From Pseudodesulfovibrio nedwellii (GTDB lineage: Bacteria; Desulfobacterota; Desulfovibrionia; Desulfovibrionales; Desulfovibrionaceae): a stretch of 64,000 nt of DNA. Location of the stretch: assembly GCF_027923765.1 (NCBI RefSeq), contig NZ_AP026709.1, positions 3,523,501 to 3,587,500 of the forward strand, written 5' to 3'. The notes beneath the pieces were generated by a model. That model searched no databases. It had not been told where the DNA came from and saw only the letters and a list, made by a program, of their open reading frames with translations. Positions within the stretch are counted from its first letter, which is position 1. Each line of letters begins with the position of its first letter. This document shows positions 27,027-36,446 of this stretch, one piece after another. A program made the translations under genes and the position numbers.

Positions 27027-27773
27027 ATGGCGGGTCGTCATCTTTCCACAGATCGTATTTATCGTAACCTTGTCCAGCCACATTCTGGTGAGGTGCGTTT
27101 TCAGGTTGCTATGGAACAGACAGATCTGCTTGTTGTTGCAGAGTGTGATTTGCAGGAGGACATTGCAGCTTTTGTCAGGAAGGTTCGCGGAGATCTGAAG
27201 AATTGGATCATGTTTCATCCAGAGTTCGCGGAGAGCCTTGTGCCGATATCAGTCTCGGAAGATGCGCCTGATATCATTCGGGACATGGCGCAAGCCAGTG
27301 CTGTATGCGGTGTCGGCCCCATGGCTGCTGTGGCTGGCGCAATCGCTCAGGCTGTTGGAGACGCATTTGTTGGTCGTAGTCCAAATCTTCTTGTGGAAAA
27401 TGGTGGTGATACGTACATGCACTCTACGCGTGAGCGTGTGGTGGCTTTGTTATCCGAGCCTGAATCCGGGGCTTCCATCGGGTTGCGGCTTGAGGCGGGC
27501 GGATTTCCGACAGCGATTTGTGCTTCTAGCGGCACCATCGGTCATTCCTTGAGCCTGGGGTTGGGGGATCTAGTGGCTGTACGTGCACGTGATGCCCGGT
27601 TTGCAGATGCCGCAGCCACGGCCTTGTGCAATGAATTACGGTCAGAGGATGATATGGATCGTGTGCTTAAACGTGCCAAGCAGTTTGCAGAGTATGGTTT
27701 GGAGGGCGTATTTGCCCAATATGATCAGAAGGTTGCTGCCTGGGGTGACCTCGAATTGGTGGCGTTGGATTAA
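27027..27773 (+). CDS. UPF0280-family protein
   Basis: This 248-residue protein matches UPF0280, a family distantly related to ApbE flavin transferases: SVSEDAPDIIRDMAQAS, VGPMAAVAGAIAQAVGD, LVENGGDTYMH and CASSGTIGHSLSLG. Biochemical function is not established. I chose ATG 27027, nine bases after GGGAG, over TTG 27021. No signal peptide. The stop overlaps that of the convergent acetyltransferase by four bases. Such genes occur widely in anaerobes and methanogens. Confidence 0.8.
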   Translation: MAGRHLSTDRIYRNLVQPHSGEVRFQVAMEQTDLLVVAECDLQEDIAAFVRKVRGDLKNWIMFHPEFAESLVPISVSEDAPDIIRDMAQASAVCGVGPMAAVAGAIAQAVGDAFVGRSPNLLVENGGDTYMHSTRERVVALLSEPESGASIGLRLEAGGFPTAICASSGTIGHSLSLGLGDLVAVRARDARFADAAATALCNELRSEDDMDRVLKRAKQFAEYGLEGVFAQYDQKVAAWGDLELVALD

Positions 27774-28309
27774 CGAAGCAATTTGCCGTAAATCCAAAGA
27801 TCAGTGGTCTTGTCCCATTTTTTGACTACGCCTTTGCGGACGCCTTCCTTGATGAAGCCATTCTTGGTCAGTACACGCTCCGAGGCTGGGTTCCAGCCAT
27901 ATCCCGTAGCCGACAGTTGTTCAATGTCGGTTTCGTCGTGCATGTATGTCACGAGAGCACCAAGAATTTCAGTAGCGATTCCCTGCCCCCAGTATTCCAC
28001 ACCAAGCCAATAGCCGATGACGGCGGTGTGGCTTTGGACGTCTGTTCCGCGAATAGCTCCACATCCACCGACGAGAGTGCCGTCAAGCAGGACGGCGAAT
28101 TGCCATGTCCCGTTCCCGGTGTCGGTGGTGTTGAACATAATAAAACGTTGCGCGGCCTGGCTGTCGAACGGGTAGGGGAACTTGTATGAGGTGTTCCAGG
28201 AAATATCTCGGGTATTTGCAATGGATGAGAGGCGTGAGGCGTCGTCCATGCACCATGAACGGAGAGTGCACCGTTGCGTGTGCACTGTAATGTCGGAAAA
28301 GTTAGGCAT
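27770..28309 (-). CDS. GNAT acetyltransferase, RimJ/RimL-like
   Basis: This 179-residue GNAT-fold protein has the RimJ/RimL pattern: TQRCTLRSWCMDDASRL, then YWLGVEYWGQGIATEIL with the acetyl-CoA pyrophosphate loop, and NPASERVLTKNGFIKEGV. Such enzymes acetylate N-termini, amino sugars or small amines; the substrate cannot be told. It is followed upstream on the same strand by the CRP-like regulator only 15 bases away, so the two may share a transcript. Confidence 0.85.
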   Translation of the reverse strand: MPNFSDITVHTQRCTLRSWCMDDASRLSSIANTRDISWNTSYKFPYPFDSQAAQRFIMFNTTDTGNGTWQFAVLLDGTLVGGCGAIRGTDVQSHTAVIGYWLGVEYWGQGIATEILGALVTYMHDETDIEQLSATGYGWNPASERVLTKNGFIKEGVRKGVVKKWDKTTDLWIYGKLLR

Positions 28310-28324
28310 GATGTGGCCGTTTGG

Positions 28325-28978
28325 TTATTCCTTTTTTTGCATGACCGCGTGGAGCATTTCTCGTTCGCGGATGCGAATGATGCGGTTGTCGTTAGCGTCA
28401 CGACCGAGAATAAGCAACCCTTGATCTGCAAGCCCATGGATGTATTGTTCGATTTTTTCCGTGGTGGTCACGAAGGTGTCGGCAAAGGTTTTGATCGTGG
28501 GGTTGTATTTTAATTCCATCTTTCCACAAGTCGAGAACAGGTCGAAGATGCGAACGATGCCGAGGCCGATGGAGGGGACTTTCATGGCCTTGCGGGTGGT
28601 GGTTTTGAGGCGACTGACCAGAACAGTGATTATCGAGGCGATCACTTTGGGTGAATCGTGCATGAATTCATCCAGATCATCCTTTGTCACCACAACAACT
28701 TTGGAGTCTTCAAGGGCGATGGCTGTGGCTGTGCGCACTCCATCATCAAGGAAGAGGGCCATTTCACCGAAAATCGAGATGGGGTTGAGAATTGCGAAAA
28801 CTTTTTTGTGACTTTCTATTATGCCGGAAATTTCGATTTTGCCTTCAGTTAGAATATAGGCCGCATCTCCTTTGCTTCCTTCATTGAAGACTGCGTTATG
28901 CTTGAGCACATTGCGCATCAGGTAATTCCCTCGGGAAACCTGCTTCATTTGGACTGTCTGTTGTGCGATGATGGACAC
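28325..28978 (-). CDS. CRP/FNR-superfamily cyclic-nucleotide-binding regulator
   Basis: The 217-residue protein starts at GTG 28978 behind GAGGAG. The N-terminal cNMP-binding domain has GDAAYILTEGKIEI and SIFGEMALFLDD; the Arg that normally follows the phosphate-binding loop is present as GVRTATA. The C-terminal half (about 130-217) looks like a winged helix (TTTEKIEQYIHGLADQGLL). No Cys cluster for an iron-sulfur centre. It may respond to a cyclic nucleotide; targets unknown. It lies next to a diguanylate cyclase. Confidence 0.8.
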   Translation of the reverse strand: MSIIAQQTVQMKQVSRGNYLMRNVLKHNAVFNEGSKGDAAYILTEGKIEISGIIESHKKVFAILNPISIFGEMALFLDDGVRTATAIALEDSKVVVVTKDDLDEFMHDSPKVIASIITVLVSRLKTTTRKAMKVPSIGLGIVRIFDLFSTCGKMELKYNPTIKTFADTFVTTTEKIEQYIHGLADQGLLILGRDANDNRIIRIREREMLHAVMQKKE

Positions 28979-29043
28979 GGAATTGCTCCTCTTTCAATGG
29001 CGTTACGTCTTTTTTTTTAGGCTTTTGGTGTTAGGCGTGACAG

Positions 29044-30945
29044 TTACTCTTTAACGATCGAGTTGCGCCCGGACTCTTTGGCCCTGTAAAGAGCGGCGTC
29101 CGCACGTTTGAGAATTCTGGCAACAGTATCATTTTCTTGAATGGAAGCAACGCCTATGCTGACCGTGACGATTAATTTTGCTTCTTCTGTGGGGATAGGC
29201 TTGTTGGCCGCAATGGAACGGATGCGTTCCGCTACTTCCATAGCCCGCTCCTCATTTGTCTCAACAAGGATGGCGGCGAATTCTTCACCGCCCAGACGTG
29301 CGAAGATATCGCTTTGTCGCAGGTCGGCTCGACAACGTAGGGCAAAGGTGCGCAAGACTTCATCGCCGATAGCATGGCCGTAAGTGTCATTGACTCGTTT
29401 GAAATGATCGAGGTCAAACATGAGCACAGCCATGGAGCGATTAAAACGTTGCGTTCTGACAATTTCGTCCCGTGCGATTTGGAAAAAAGCGTGACGGTTG
29501 TATGCCCCGGTGAGTTGGTCTCGGGTGGCCATCCGTTCAAGCTTGGCCTCCAAACGACGTTTTTCGGTTACGTCGAGGACAATGGAGTAGTGCAGTTGAC
29601 GGTTGGCCAGAGATACCGGCCCGGTGAAGACTTCGACGTGACGTTTGGTGCCGTCTTTGAGTGTGTGGCAATGCTTGAAGTAGTTTCGTCGTTCTGTGGT
29701 CGCCTTCTGGAGTTCGTTGAACATTTCCTTGTCCGACATGCAGTCCAGGTCGCGGATGGACATGGAGGTCAGTTCTTCATTGGAATATCCATAGTATTGG
29801 CAAGCCGCAGGGTTGACGAATTGGATGTTTGAATCCAAGGGGTCATGAAGCAGCATGACCGCTTTGTTGTCTTCAAAAAAAGCTCGATGCAGTTCATCTC
29901 GTTCTTTCAATGCCTTTCGAGCTTCCATCTGTGCTGTAACGTCTTGAAGAACACCGTTGAAGGAGTCGTCGGGGTTAATTCTGCCACTCATTTCGACCCA
30001 GATGATAGTTCCGTCTTTGCGGAGCAGTCTGGTTTGGAAATTGGAGATCTCCCCTGTGGTGTTGAGTTCAGTCCAGAGTTTTTCTCGATCTGTAATGTCG
30101 GCATAATGCAAGTTGGCATTTTCACCGTTCATTTCTTCGACGGATGCGTATCCCATGATTTCTGCGATAGTCTTATTGGCTTCTTTGATAGTGCCGTCAG
30201 GACGGACTTGATAAATGCCGACTAGCGCGTTGTCGAAAAGTTGGCGATATCGTTGTTTACTGTCGGCCAAGGCCGCTTCTTTTTGTGAGACATGTCGTAT
30301 TAATGAATTGTGCGCTGAAATTACTTCGCCGATTTCATCGTTACTTTGCCATGATACCTGAGCCCATTGGCCGGTCCCTTCAGTGGCTCGGATAGCGTGC
30401 AGTAACTTTTTGAGCGGGGTGCCGATGGTGGAGTGGTAAGCATATATGCCCGCAATGGTGAAGACGAGAATACTCAGAAAGAAACGTATGGCCTGTCCTG
30501 TGATATATTGGCGGAACTGTTTGTCCGCGTCGGCGTAAGAGTAATAGACTTCCAATCTGCCGAGATCAATGCGGCTCCCATCCGGTTGTTGTTTGTATAT
30601 TTCTTGTTCAATAGTCAGGATCTCGGGATCTTCTTCGGGAAGCACTCCGTATGTAAGGAAGCTGCTGTCCTTCTGGTCGAACAGTTGCGCACCCATCATA
30701 GCCGGATTACTGGTAATAGTTCCAAGAGCACTGACCAACTCTTCAGTTTGAAAATTCCACATGAGATCGTCAAGGATTCGACTGAGGGAAGTGGCGAAGA
30801 CCTCAACGTCGGTATCGATTTCATTTCTGATGTCATGCTGGGTCGTGTATCCGAAGAACAACATTATAAGAAGGGCAGCCGTAAGAAGAGGAGGAAGCGT
30901 TCGCGCTAGAAATTTGATGAAGAGTGAGTTGGAATAAGAGGACAT
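29044..30945 (-). CDS. membrane PAS-PAS-GGDEF diguanylate cyclase
   Basis: About 633 residues from ATG 30945; an in-frame ATG at 30975 overlaps the upstream gene. A first membrane helix is followed by a periplasmic sensor (about 45-160), a second helix, a HAMP-like linker, two PAS domains and a GGDEF domain. The active site GGEEF is intact, and the I-site RQSD lies exactly five residues upstream, so c-di-GMP product inhibition is expected. It probably makes c-di-GMP in response to a periplasmic or redox signal, and could influence adhesin retention (inference). Confidence 0.88.
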   Translation of the reverse strand: MSSYSNSLFIKFLARTLPPLLTAALLIMLFFGYTTQHDIRNEIDTDVEVFATSLSRILDDLMWNFQTEELVSALGTITSNPAMMGAQLFDQKDSSFLTYGVLPEEDPEILTIEQEIYKQQPDGSRIDLGRLEVYYSYADADKQFRQYITGQAIRFFLSILVFTIAGIYAYHSTIGTPLKKLLHAIRATEGTGQWAQVSWQSNDEIGEVISAHNSLIRHVSQKEAALADSKQRYRQLFDNALVGIYQVRPDGTIKEANKTIAEIMGYASVEEMNGENANLHYADITDREKLWTELNTTGEISNFQTRLLRKDGTIIWVEMSGRINPDDSFNGVLQDVTAQMEARKALKERDELHRAFFEDNKAVMLLHDPLDSNIQFVNPAACQYYGYSNEELTSMSIRDLDCMSDKEMFNELQKATTERRNYFKHCHTLKDGTKRHVEVFTGPVSLANRQLHYSIVLDVTEKRRLEAKLERMATRDQLTGAYNRHAFFQIARDEIVRTQRFNRSMAVLMFDLDHFKRVNDTYGHAIGDEVLRTFALRCRADLRQSDIFARLGGEEFAAILVETNEERAMEVAERIRSIAANKPIPTEEAKLIVTVSIGVASIQENDTVARILKRADAALYRAKESGRNSIVKE

Positions 30946-30952
30946 AGCGGCC

Positions 30953-31252
30953 TTACCGTCGTTTGTCTTGGACACTACGCACTTTGTTGGTGAGACCGTT
31001 GCTGCGTCCTTTTTTGCAGTCGGCTTTGAAGTTCAGAAAAATACGGTCAGAATCATCTTTGATTTCTTGATAACAGGCATCGACAACCGCCATGACCTCT
31101 TCCCATTCTCCTTCAATGGATGTACCCATGGGGCCGAGTTGGTATGACAGCCCGGATTGCTCAATGATGTTAAGCGCTCGTGCTACATATGGACTCAGGC
31201 TTTTGTCCCCTTTGTCCATGGGAAAAATGGAAAAATCGATGATGACGCTCAT
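30953..31252 (-). CDS. MTH1187-family thiamine-binding protein (UPF0045)
   Basis: The 99-residue start at ATG 31252 (MSVIIDFSIFPMDKG) follows AAGGA; the longer frame to 31423 is non-coding leader. The family pattern DKGDKSLSPYVARALNII, then GPMGTSIEGEWEEVMAVV is clear. Members bind thiamine or pyrimidine-like ligands as small tetramers in the cytoplasm. Its stop is eight bases before the diguanylate cyclase start, so they are probably co-transcribed. Confidence 0.85.
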   Translation of the reverse strand: MSVIIDFSIFPMDKGDKSLSPYVARALNIIEQSGLSYQLGPMGTSIEGEWEEVMAVVDACYQEIKDDSDRIFLNFKADCKKGRSNGLTNKVRSVQDKRR

Positions 31253-31762
31253 GAAAATCCTTGAAAGTAAAAGTGAAATTTTAAAATTATCAACAGTACT
31301 ATAGTCTAGGTTCGTGGAGGTGTCCAAGTCAATTATATTTGGAACAACTGTGTTACGGAAAAAGAGATTTGAAACATGGATAAGTCTGTGTGAACGGTTG
31401 TGAATTGTTGCACTTATGTCCATTGAGAATATGGGATAAATTGGCTTGCTGTCGGGGTTTTGAGGCTGTTTTTGACTCTCAAAAAGAGTGCTGTCAGAGC
31501 ATGTAGCGTGCCGATTCGCTTGAAAGTTTTTTACAGTTCCCTATTGATTTTGTTTGTAAACCGCGCTACGAGATTGTTAATTAATTTTTCCGGGGGGTTA
31601 TAGCACGAACTCGGGAAAAGAGTGTTAAAAGTGCTACGTTTATTGAAAGCGTAGCATAAAAGATGGTTTAGGTCCGAGTTCGGGCGTGTGCCCGACGGTT
31701 ATGCAAAGAGGATAACGGTGTTCTCACGTCATAACAGACTCATTTTATTACGGAGGTGTTCT
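31253..31762. other. regulatory region upstream of the hydrogenase operon
   Basis: A 510-base spacer between divergent genes. Inverted repeats are visible: GCTACG at 31633-31638 with CGTAGC at 31650-31655, and a hairpin TCGGGC-GTGT-GCCCGA at 31680-31695 within the likely leader of hynB. I could not pick a convincing promoter. These elements may be operators or leader structure for hydrogenase control. Confidence 0.45.
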
Positions 31763-32749
31763 ATGAAATTTTCCGTAGGTCATGGCAAGGAAGGAGCCGT
31801 GGAACGGCTGGAAAAACGCGGTGTCTCTCGCCGTGATTTCATGAAGTTCTGCGGAACCGTGGCCGCAGTGATGGGCATGGGTCCGGCTTTCGCTCCGAAA
31901 GTCGCCGAAGCTCTCACAAGTGACAACAGGCCCGACGTCGTTTGGCTGCACAATGCTGAATGTACTGGTTGTTCCGAATCCATTCTGAGGACTGTCGAGC
32001 CTTATGTCGATGCCCTTATTCTGGACTACATCTCGCTGAACTACCATGAGACTCTCATGGCAGCAGCGGGCCACGCAGCTGAAAAAGCTCTGTGGGATAC
32101 CGTCGCTGGCGGCAACTTTGTTGCAGTCATCGAAGGTGGCGTTCCCACCGCTCCGGCTGGAACAGCCATGGAGCCTGGTGCACACGGTAAGGTTGGCGGG
32201 CATACAATGCTCGAAAACACTACCAAGGTCGTTGAGGCCGCTGCCGCTACCATTACATACGGTACCTGTGCCGCCTACGGTGGCGTACAGAAAGCCGCTC
32301 CGAATCCGACTGCCGCAAAGGGCGTTGGTGAACTGTTCCCCGGTAAGGCCATCATTAACGTGCCTGGCTGTCCGCCGAACCCGTTCTCCCTGGTTGGTAC
32401 AATCGTGCATTTCCTGACCAAGGGCATCCCGGAACTCGACGATGTCGGCCGTCCGGTACCCTTCTACGGTGAAACCGTGCATGATAACTGCCCCAGGCAG
32501 GAGTTCTTTGATAATGACCAGTTTGCACCTTCCTTCGGTTCCGAGGAAGCTCGCAAGGGCTGGTGTCTGCGTAAGCTCGGTTGTCGCGGTCCTGAGACCT
32601 ACAACAACTGCGCTACAGTCAAGTTCAATCAGTATAACTGGCCTGTCCAGGCTGGCCACCCCTGCATCGGCTGTTCTCAGCCTGATTTCTGGGATGGTGC
32701 TGACTGGGATGGCGAAACTCACATGTACGCCGACCTCACCGAACTGTAA
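31763..32749 (+). CDS. hynB: periplasmic [NiFe] hydrogenase small subunit
   Basis: The 328-residue precursor starts at ATG 31763 behind GGAGGT. A Tat signal ([10 protein letters not shown], Arg23-Arg24) sends the folded heterodimer to the periplasm. Iron-sulfur ligands are visible: C67 and C70 in [27 protein letters not shown], the His-Cys ligands in VHDNCPR, and the cysteines of [12 protein letters not shown] and [12 protein letters not shown]. It passes electrons from the large subunit to cytochrome c3. It is followed by hynA after 67 bases. Confidence 0.96.
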   Translation: MKFSVGHGKEGAVERLEKRGVSRRDFMKFCGTVAAVMGMGPAFAPKVAEALTSDNRPDVVWLHNAECTGCSESILRTVEPYVDALILDYISLNYHETLMAAAGHAAEKALWDTVAGGNFVAVIEGGVPTAPAGTAMEPGAHGKVGGHTMLENTTKVVEAAAATITYGTCAAYGGVQKAAPNPTAAKGVGELFPGKAIINVPGCPPNPFSLVGTIVHFLTKGIPELDDVGRPVPFYGETVHDNCPRQEFFDNDQFAPSFGSEEARKGWCLRKLGCRGPETYNNCATVKFNQYNWPVQAGHPCIGCSQPDFWDGADWDGETHMYADLTEL

Positions 32750-32816
32750 GTTCTGTGCGGCGTAACGTTTCGCTTAACTAAAGCAGACAAGTTAGAATTC
32801 TTAAGGAGGATACAAT

Positions 32817-34535
32817 ATGTCTGGTTGCTCCCCTAAAGCCGCCCCGATGGCGCACGGGAAACACGATGTCGTAGTTGACCCGGTCACTAGGATCGAAGGT
32901 CACCTTCGCGTTGAAGCCGTGGTCGAAGACGGCAAAATCGTAGACGTCCGCAGCAGCTCCCAGCTGTTCCGCGGTCTGGAGATCATCCTGAAAGGCCGTG
33001 ATCCCCGCGATGCCCAGCACTTCACCCAGCGTTCTTGCGGTGTCTGCACTTACGTGCATGCACTCGCATCCATCCGCTGTGTTGACAACGCCGTTGGCGT
33101 TGATAAAGAACTGCCCCACAATGCTACTATCATCCGTAACTTGGTGATGGCTGCGCAGTTCATGCATGATCATATCGTGCATTTCTATCATCTGCATGCT
33201 CTTGACTTCGTCGATGTAACAGGTTGCCTGTCCGCCGACGTAGACAAGACCGCAGAAATCGCAGTTGCCGTTTCCAAGACTGTCCGTCAGGATCCGAAGA
33301 TCGTTTCCAGCAAGGAAGACCTTCAGAAGACCAAGGACACCGTTAAGGGCATCGTCGACTCCGGTCGTCTCGGCATCTTCACCAACGCTTACTTCCTCGG
33401 TGGCCATCCGGCTTACGTCCTGCCGCCCGAAGTTAACCTGTTGGCTACCAATCACTATCTGAATGCTCTGCACCTGCAGGTCAAGGCCGCTCGTGCCATG
33501 GCTGTCTTTGGTGCAAAGAACCCGCATACCCAGTTTACTGTCATGGGCGGCGTGACCTGCTACGAAGGTCTCACCGACAAGTACATCAATGACTTCCTGG
33601 CTCTGTACTCTGACATCATGGACTTCATCCTTGATTGTTACATCCCTGACCTCATTGCTGTCGCCAGCTACTACAAAGACTGGGCTTCTATTGGTGGTAC
33701 TACCAACTTCATGAGCTTCGGCGAATATCCCGCACAGGGCGGCGAAGCCGATCTGAACTCCCGCTATGTCAAGCCGGGCGTTATCATGAACCGTGACTTC
33801 ACCAACGTGCAGGACTTTGATCCTTCCATGATCGAAGAACACGTCAAGCACTCCTGGTATAAGGAAGATTCTCCGAAGCATCCTTATGCAGGTGTCACTG
33901 ATCCCATGTACACAAGCCTGGACGACAAGACCAAGTACTCCTGGATGAAGGCTCCTCGCTACAACGGCAAAGCCGTTGAGGTTGGCCCCCTGGCTACTTG
34001 CCTCGTTAACTACGGTAAAGGTCAGCCCGAATTCGTCAAGTACACCAACTTCGTACTTGAAAAACTCGGCGTGGGCGCAGAAGCTCTGTTCTCCACTCTC
34101 GGTCGTACCGGCGCTCGCGGCATTGAATGCCTCGTAACCGCCCTCAAGACTGGTGATTGGGTCAACGACCTGAAAGAAAACGTTGCCAAGGGCAATATCG
34201 ACATCTGCAAGGATTGGGATATGCCCGCCGAAGCACAGGGTGTCGGTTACGTCAACGCTCCTCGTGGTGCTCTGAGCCATTGGATGAGCATTAAAGACAG
34301 CAAGATCGACAACTTCCAGCTCGTGGTTCCGTCCACCTGGAACCTCGGCCCCCGCTGTGACAATGACATTCCTGGTCCGACTGAAGAAGCTCTGCTGGAC
34401 AACACACCGATCGCCGATCCGGAACGCCCGGTCGAGATCCTGCGTACCGTCCACTCCTATGACCCCTGCATCGCCTGTGGCGTGCATGTCATTGACAACA
34501 AGACCGGTAACGTCAAGAAGTTCCGTATCCTGTAG
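32817..34535 (+). CDS. hynA: periplasmic [NiFe] hydrogenase large subunit
   Basis: The 572-residue catalytic subunit starts behind AAGGAGG. Active-site cysteines are C74 and C77 (RSCGVCTYVHA) and C551 and C554 (DPCIACGVH); all four are Cys codons, so it is [NiFe], not [NiFeSe]. The protease HynC should cut after H557, removing the last 15 residues. It has no own signal and is carried out with HynB. The enzyme oxidises periplasmic hydrogen for sulfate respiration. A terminator follows. Confidence 0.97.
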   Translation: MSGCSPKAAPMAHGKHDVVVDPVTRIEGHLRVEAVVEDGKIVDVRSSSQLFRGLEIILKGRDPRDAQHFTQRSCGVCTYVHALASIRCVDNAVGVDKELPHNATIIRNLVMAAQFMHDHIVHFYHLHALDFVDVTGCLSADVDKTAEIAVAVSKTVRQDPKIVSSKEDLQKTKDTVKGIVDSGRLGIFTNAYFLGGHPAYVLPPEVNLLATNHYLNALHLQVKAARAMAVFGAKNPHTQFTVMGGVTCYEGLTDKYINDFLALYSDIMDFILDCYIPDLIAVASYYKDWASIGGTTNFMSFGEYPAQGGEADLNSRYVKPGVIMNRDFTNVQDFDPSMIEEHVKHSWYKEDSPKHPYAGVTDPMYTSLDDKTKYSWMKAPRYNGKAVEVGPLATCLVNYGKGQPEFVKYTNFVLEKLGVGAEALFSTLGRTGARGIECLVTALKTGDWVNDLKENVAKGNIDICKDWDMPAEAQGVGYVNAPRGALSHWMSIKDSKIDNFQLVVPSTWNLGPRCDNDIPGPTEEALLDNTPIADPERPVEILRTVHSYDPCIACGVHVIDNKTGNVKKFRIL

Positions 34536-34560
34536 TCTCTACAGATTCGAACGCACTTAT

Positions 34561-34594
34561 AAGAGAGTTCGGCTTAGGCCGGGCTCTCTTTTTG
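34561..34594 (+). terminator. intrinsic terminator after hynA
   Basis: AGAGAG..CGGC pairs with GCCG..CTCTCT around TTA, followed by TTTTTG. It ends the hynBA transcript. Confidence 0.8.
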
Positions 34595-34734
34595 TCGTAT
34601 GAATTTCATTTCTGCAATGATGTGAGTGCGTCGAAGAAAGGGACACTTGTAGTGGTGATTCTGATTGGGAGCGTGGTAGGAATTGACCGGCCGGATAAGC
34701 TGGGATACGAATTTGGGGCAGAGGGTAGAATCTT

Positions 34735-35226
34735 ATGAGCCGTAGAATGAAAAATGCTTTGCGTTACGTTAAAGCTGCGCCCTGGCCATATATGACCGGG
34801 GTGACATCATTACTGTTGGCCATTGGCCTCAAATGGGCAGGGATTATTCATTGGACAACTGGCGATTTCCCGCAGGCCGCTGTTTTTGGCTGGTGGGGAG
34901 TGTGCTGGTTGGTGGTTGCAGTATTCGCTTTGGCCGATGGTGTCTCTCGCCATAGGGAATACAAGCGTATCAAGGGGATGTTGCTTAAATACGGTTTTAG
35001 CGAACGTATATTGGAACCATTGGCGCGTTCTCGATGCCAGCGGGATGCCGCACTTCACGCCGCTCGTGAGTCTGGACATTACGAACGTGCGAGAGACTAT
35101 TTTCGTCAGCTTGGCTATCGTTGGTACCACATTCTGCCCGATACTGTCGTTCGTAATCCATTTTCTTTTATCAGCCCGACTTTTCTCCGTACTTCTTTCA
35201 TGCCCGGCAAAAAAGCTCGGGTATAA
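34735..35226 (+). CDS. hypothetical membrane protein
   Basis: This 163-residue protein has two hydrophobic segments (about 18-38 and 49-69) and a basic cytoplasmic region (REYKRIKGMLLKYGF, then ARESGHYERARDYFRQLGY). The helical part resembles a short TPR-like stretch but is not diagnostic. I do not recognise a family. It sits between hynA and the SMR gene, 27 bases before the latter, and may be transcribed with it. Confidence 0.65.
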   Translation: MSRRMKNALRYVKAAPWPYMTGVTSLLLAIGLKWAGIIHWTTGDFPQAAVFGWWGVCWLVVAVFALADGVSRHREYKRIKGMLLKYGFSERILEPLARSRCQRDAALHAARESGHYERARDYFRQLGYRWYHILPDTVVRNPFSFISPTFLRTSFMPGKKARV

Positions 35227-35253
35227 CTGTCATCATATTCATCGGGATTTATC

Positions 35254-35583
35254 ATGGGATATTTTTGGTTGGCTATTGCCATTGTTTCCGAAGTTACCGC
35301 AACATTATTTCTTCCAGCGTGCAAAGGATTTACTCGGGTGTGGCCGAGCCTTGCCTGTGCCACGAGCTACGGGTTGTCTTTCTATTTTCTAAGTTTGGTG
35401 CTCAACTCGGTTCCTGTCGGCGTCACATACGCCATCTGGTCTGGTGCTGGCATTGTTCTCGTCGGTATTCTTGGAGCATATTTTTACAAGCAGATCCCTG
35501 ATGTTCCAGCAATGATTGGTATGGGGCTGATTATTGCTGGTGTAGCAGTTATGAATTTGTTTTCGAAAACAATAAGTCATTAG
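35254..35583 (+). CDS. small multidrug resistance (SMR) transporter
   Basis: This 109-residue protein has four transmembrane helices and the conserved membrane Glu in IAIVSEVTAT, which couples proton and cation exchange. TYAIWSGAGIVLVG and the GMGLIIAGVAVMN helix match EmrE/QacE/SugE proteins. Substrates may be quaternary ammonium or guanidinium compounds; I cannot choose. It is encoded between the hydrogenase structural and maturation genes and ends at a strong bidirectional terminator. Confidence 0.88.
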   Translation: MGYFWLAIAIVSEVTATLFLPACKGFTRVWPSLACATSYGLSFYFLSLVLNSVPVGVTYAIWSGAGIVLVGILGAYFYKQIPDVPAMIGMGLIIAGVAVMNLFSKTISH

Positions 35584-35600
35584 ATAAAAGTGTGAACAAT

Positions 35601-35635
35601 AAAAAAGCCCGGACCATTTATGGTCCGGGCTTTTT
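35601..35635. terminator. bidirectional terminator between SMR gene and hypC
   Basis: AAAAAAGCCCGGACCA pairs with TGGTCCGGGCTTTTT around a four-base loop, with A and T runs on both sides, so it can serve both converging transcripts. Confidence 0.88.
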
Positions 35636-35656
35636 CGTGTGGTATAATTCGTCGGT

Positions 35657-35914
35657 TTACAGCATGTCGTGCTGATATTTTTCGCCACCCATAAGCTCTA
35701 CCATGTCACGCAGGATTTTTAATGTTTCCTGCGCCTCTTTGGGATCGAGCTTGCGCAGGGCAAAGCCAGCGTGAATGATGATGTAATCACCAATGGTCAC
35801 TTTTTCGTCCATTAACATGATGGAAGCCTGGACAGTGGTGTTGCCTTCACCCACTTTGCAGGTGGCAACACCGTCAGATATTTCAAGAATTTCGGCTGGT
35901 ATCGCGAGGCACAT
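35657..35914 (-). CDS. hypC: hydrogenase assembly chaperone HypC/HupF family
   Basis: This 85-residue protein starts MCLAIPAEI, with the essential Cys2 that binds the Fe(CN)2CO unit and the immature large subunit. GDYIIIHAGFALRKLD is the second family signature. It delivers iron to HynA before proteolytic maturation. The start lies 32 bases inside the end of the protease gene, so translation is coupled. It is likely specific to HynA, as in other Desulfovibrio hyn loci. Confidence 0.93.
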   Translation of the reverse strand: MCLAIPAEILEISDGVATCKVGEGNTTVQASIMLMDEKVTIGDYIIIHAGFALRKLDPKEAQETLKILRDMVELMGGEKYQHDML

Positions 35915-36446
35915 AGATTTTCTCCGTTGCAGGGTTCGTCATGGAACGGGACGTATATGTCCCACCGGCTTTTTTTACTTCTTGCAGGACTGCATCAATC
36001 ACTTCGGGGAGCTTGGTTTCAAGCTCTGGTGACAACGCAGCAGACATGTCTTTGAAGTTAAACGGTTCAATGCCGTAAAGGATGACGTCATCCGGTGTTT
36101 CCCCCATGATACTGCAATTCGCTAACGTGTCGAGCAAGTCAGTCTGGTGCATGGAGTTCTTGAAGGCACATGCCTTGTTCAGATTTTCGCCGAGTAGGCG
36201 GAAAACTTCACCGGGCTTGCCGTCATTCAGGACGATGTCAACGATGATCAGATAGTCTGAATCCATGATCGGACCCATGAGCCGCAGTCCCAAGGTGCCA
36301 CCGTCCATGACGGTAACATTGGGGGAAAACTCATACTTCTGTTCAAGTTCCTCAGCAATCCGAACGCCGAAACCTTCATCCGTGTACAGGACATTTCCGA
36401 CGCCCAGAATGAGAATTTGTTTGTCATTTTTAGGCATGTTTTTCAT
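35883..36446 (-). CDS. hynC: hydrogenase maturation protease (HynC/HyaD family)
   Basis: This 187-residue endopeptidase of the HyaD/HybD family removes the HynA C-terminal tail after nickel insertion. The three metal-binding positions are visible: Glu in GNVLYTDEGFG, Asp in LIIVDIV and His in KNSMHQTD. Its C-terminal end overlaps hypC by 32 bases. Both are convergent with hynBA, whereas related loci usually keep all four genes in one direction. Confidence 0.92.
   Translation of the reverse strand: MKNMPKNDKQILILGVGNVLYTDEGFGVRIAEELEQKYEFSPNVTVMDGGTLGLRLMGPIMDSDYLIIVDIVLNDGKPGEVFRLLGENLNKACAFKNSMHQTDLLDTLANCSIMGETPDDVILYGIEPFNFKDMSAALSPELETKLPEVIDAVLQEVKKAGGTYTSRSMTNPATEKIYVPRDTSRNS

Noticed and set aside
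32778..34487. Minus-strand frame opposite hynA
   Set aside because: HynA is certain; the reverse frame is a codon-bias shadow.
34447..34500. Possible selenocysteine hydrogenase
   Set aside because: Both Cys positions in DPCIACGVH are TGC and TGT, not TGA, so this is a [NiFe] enzyme.
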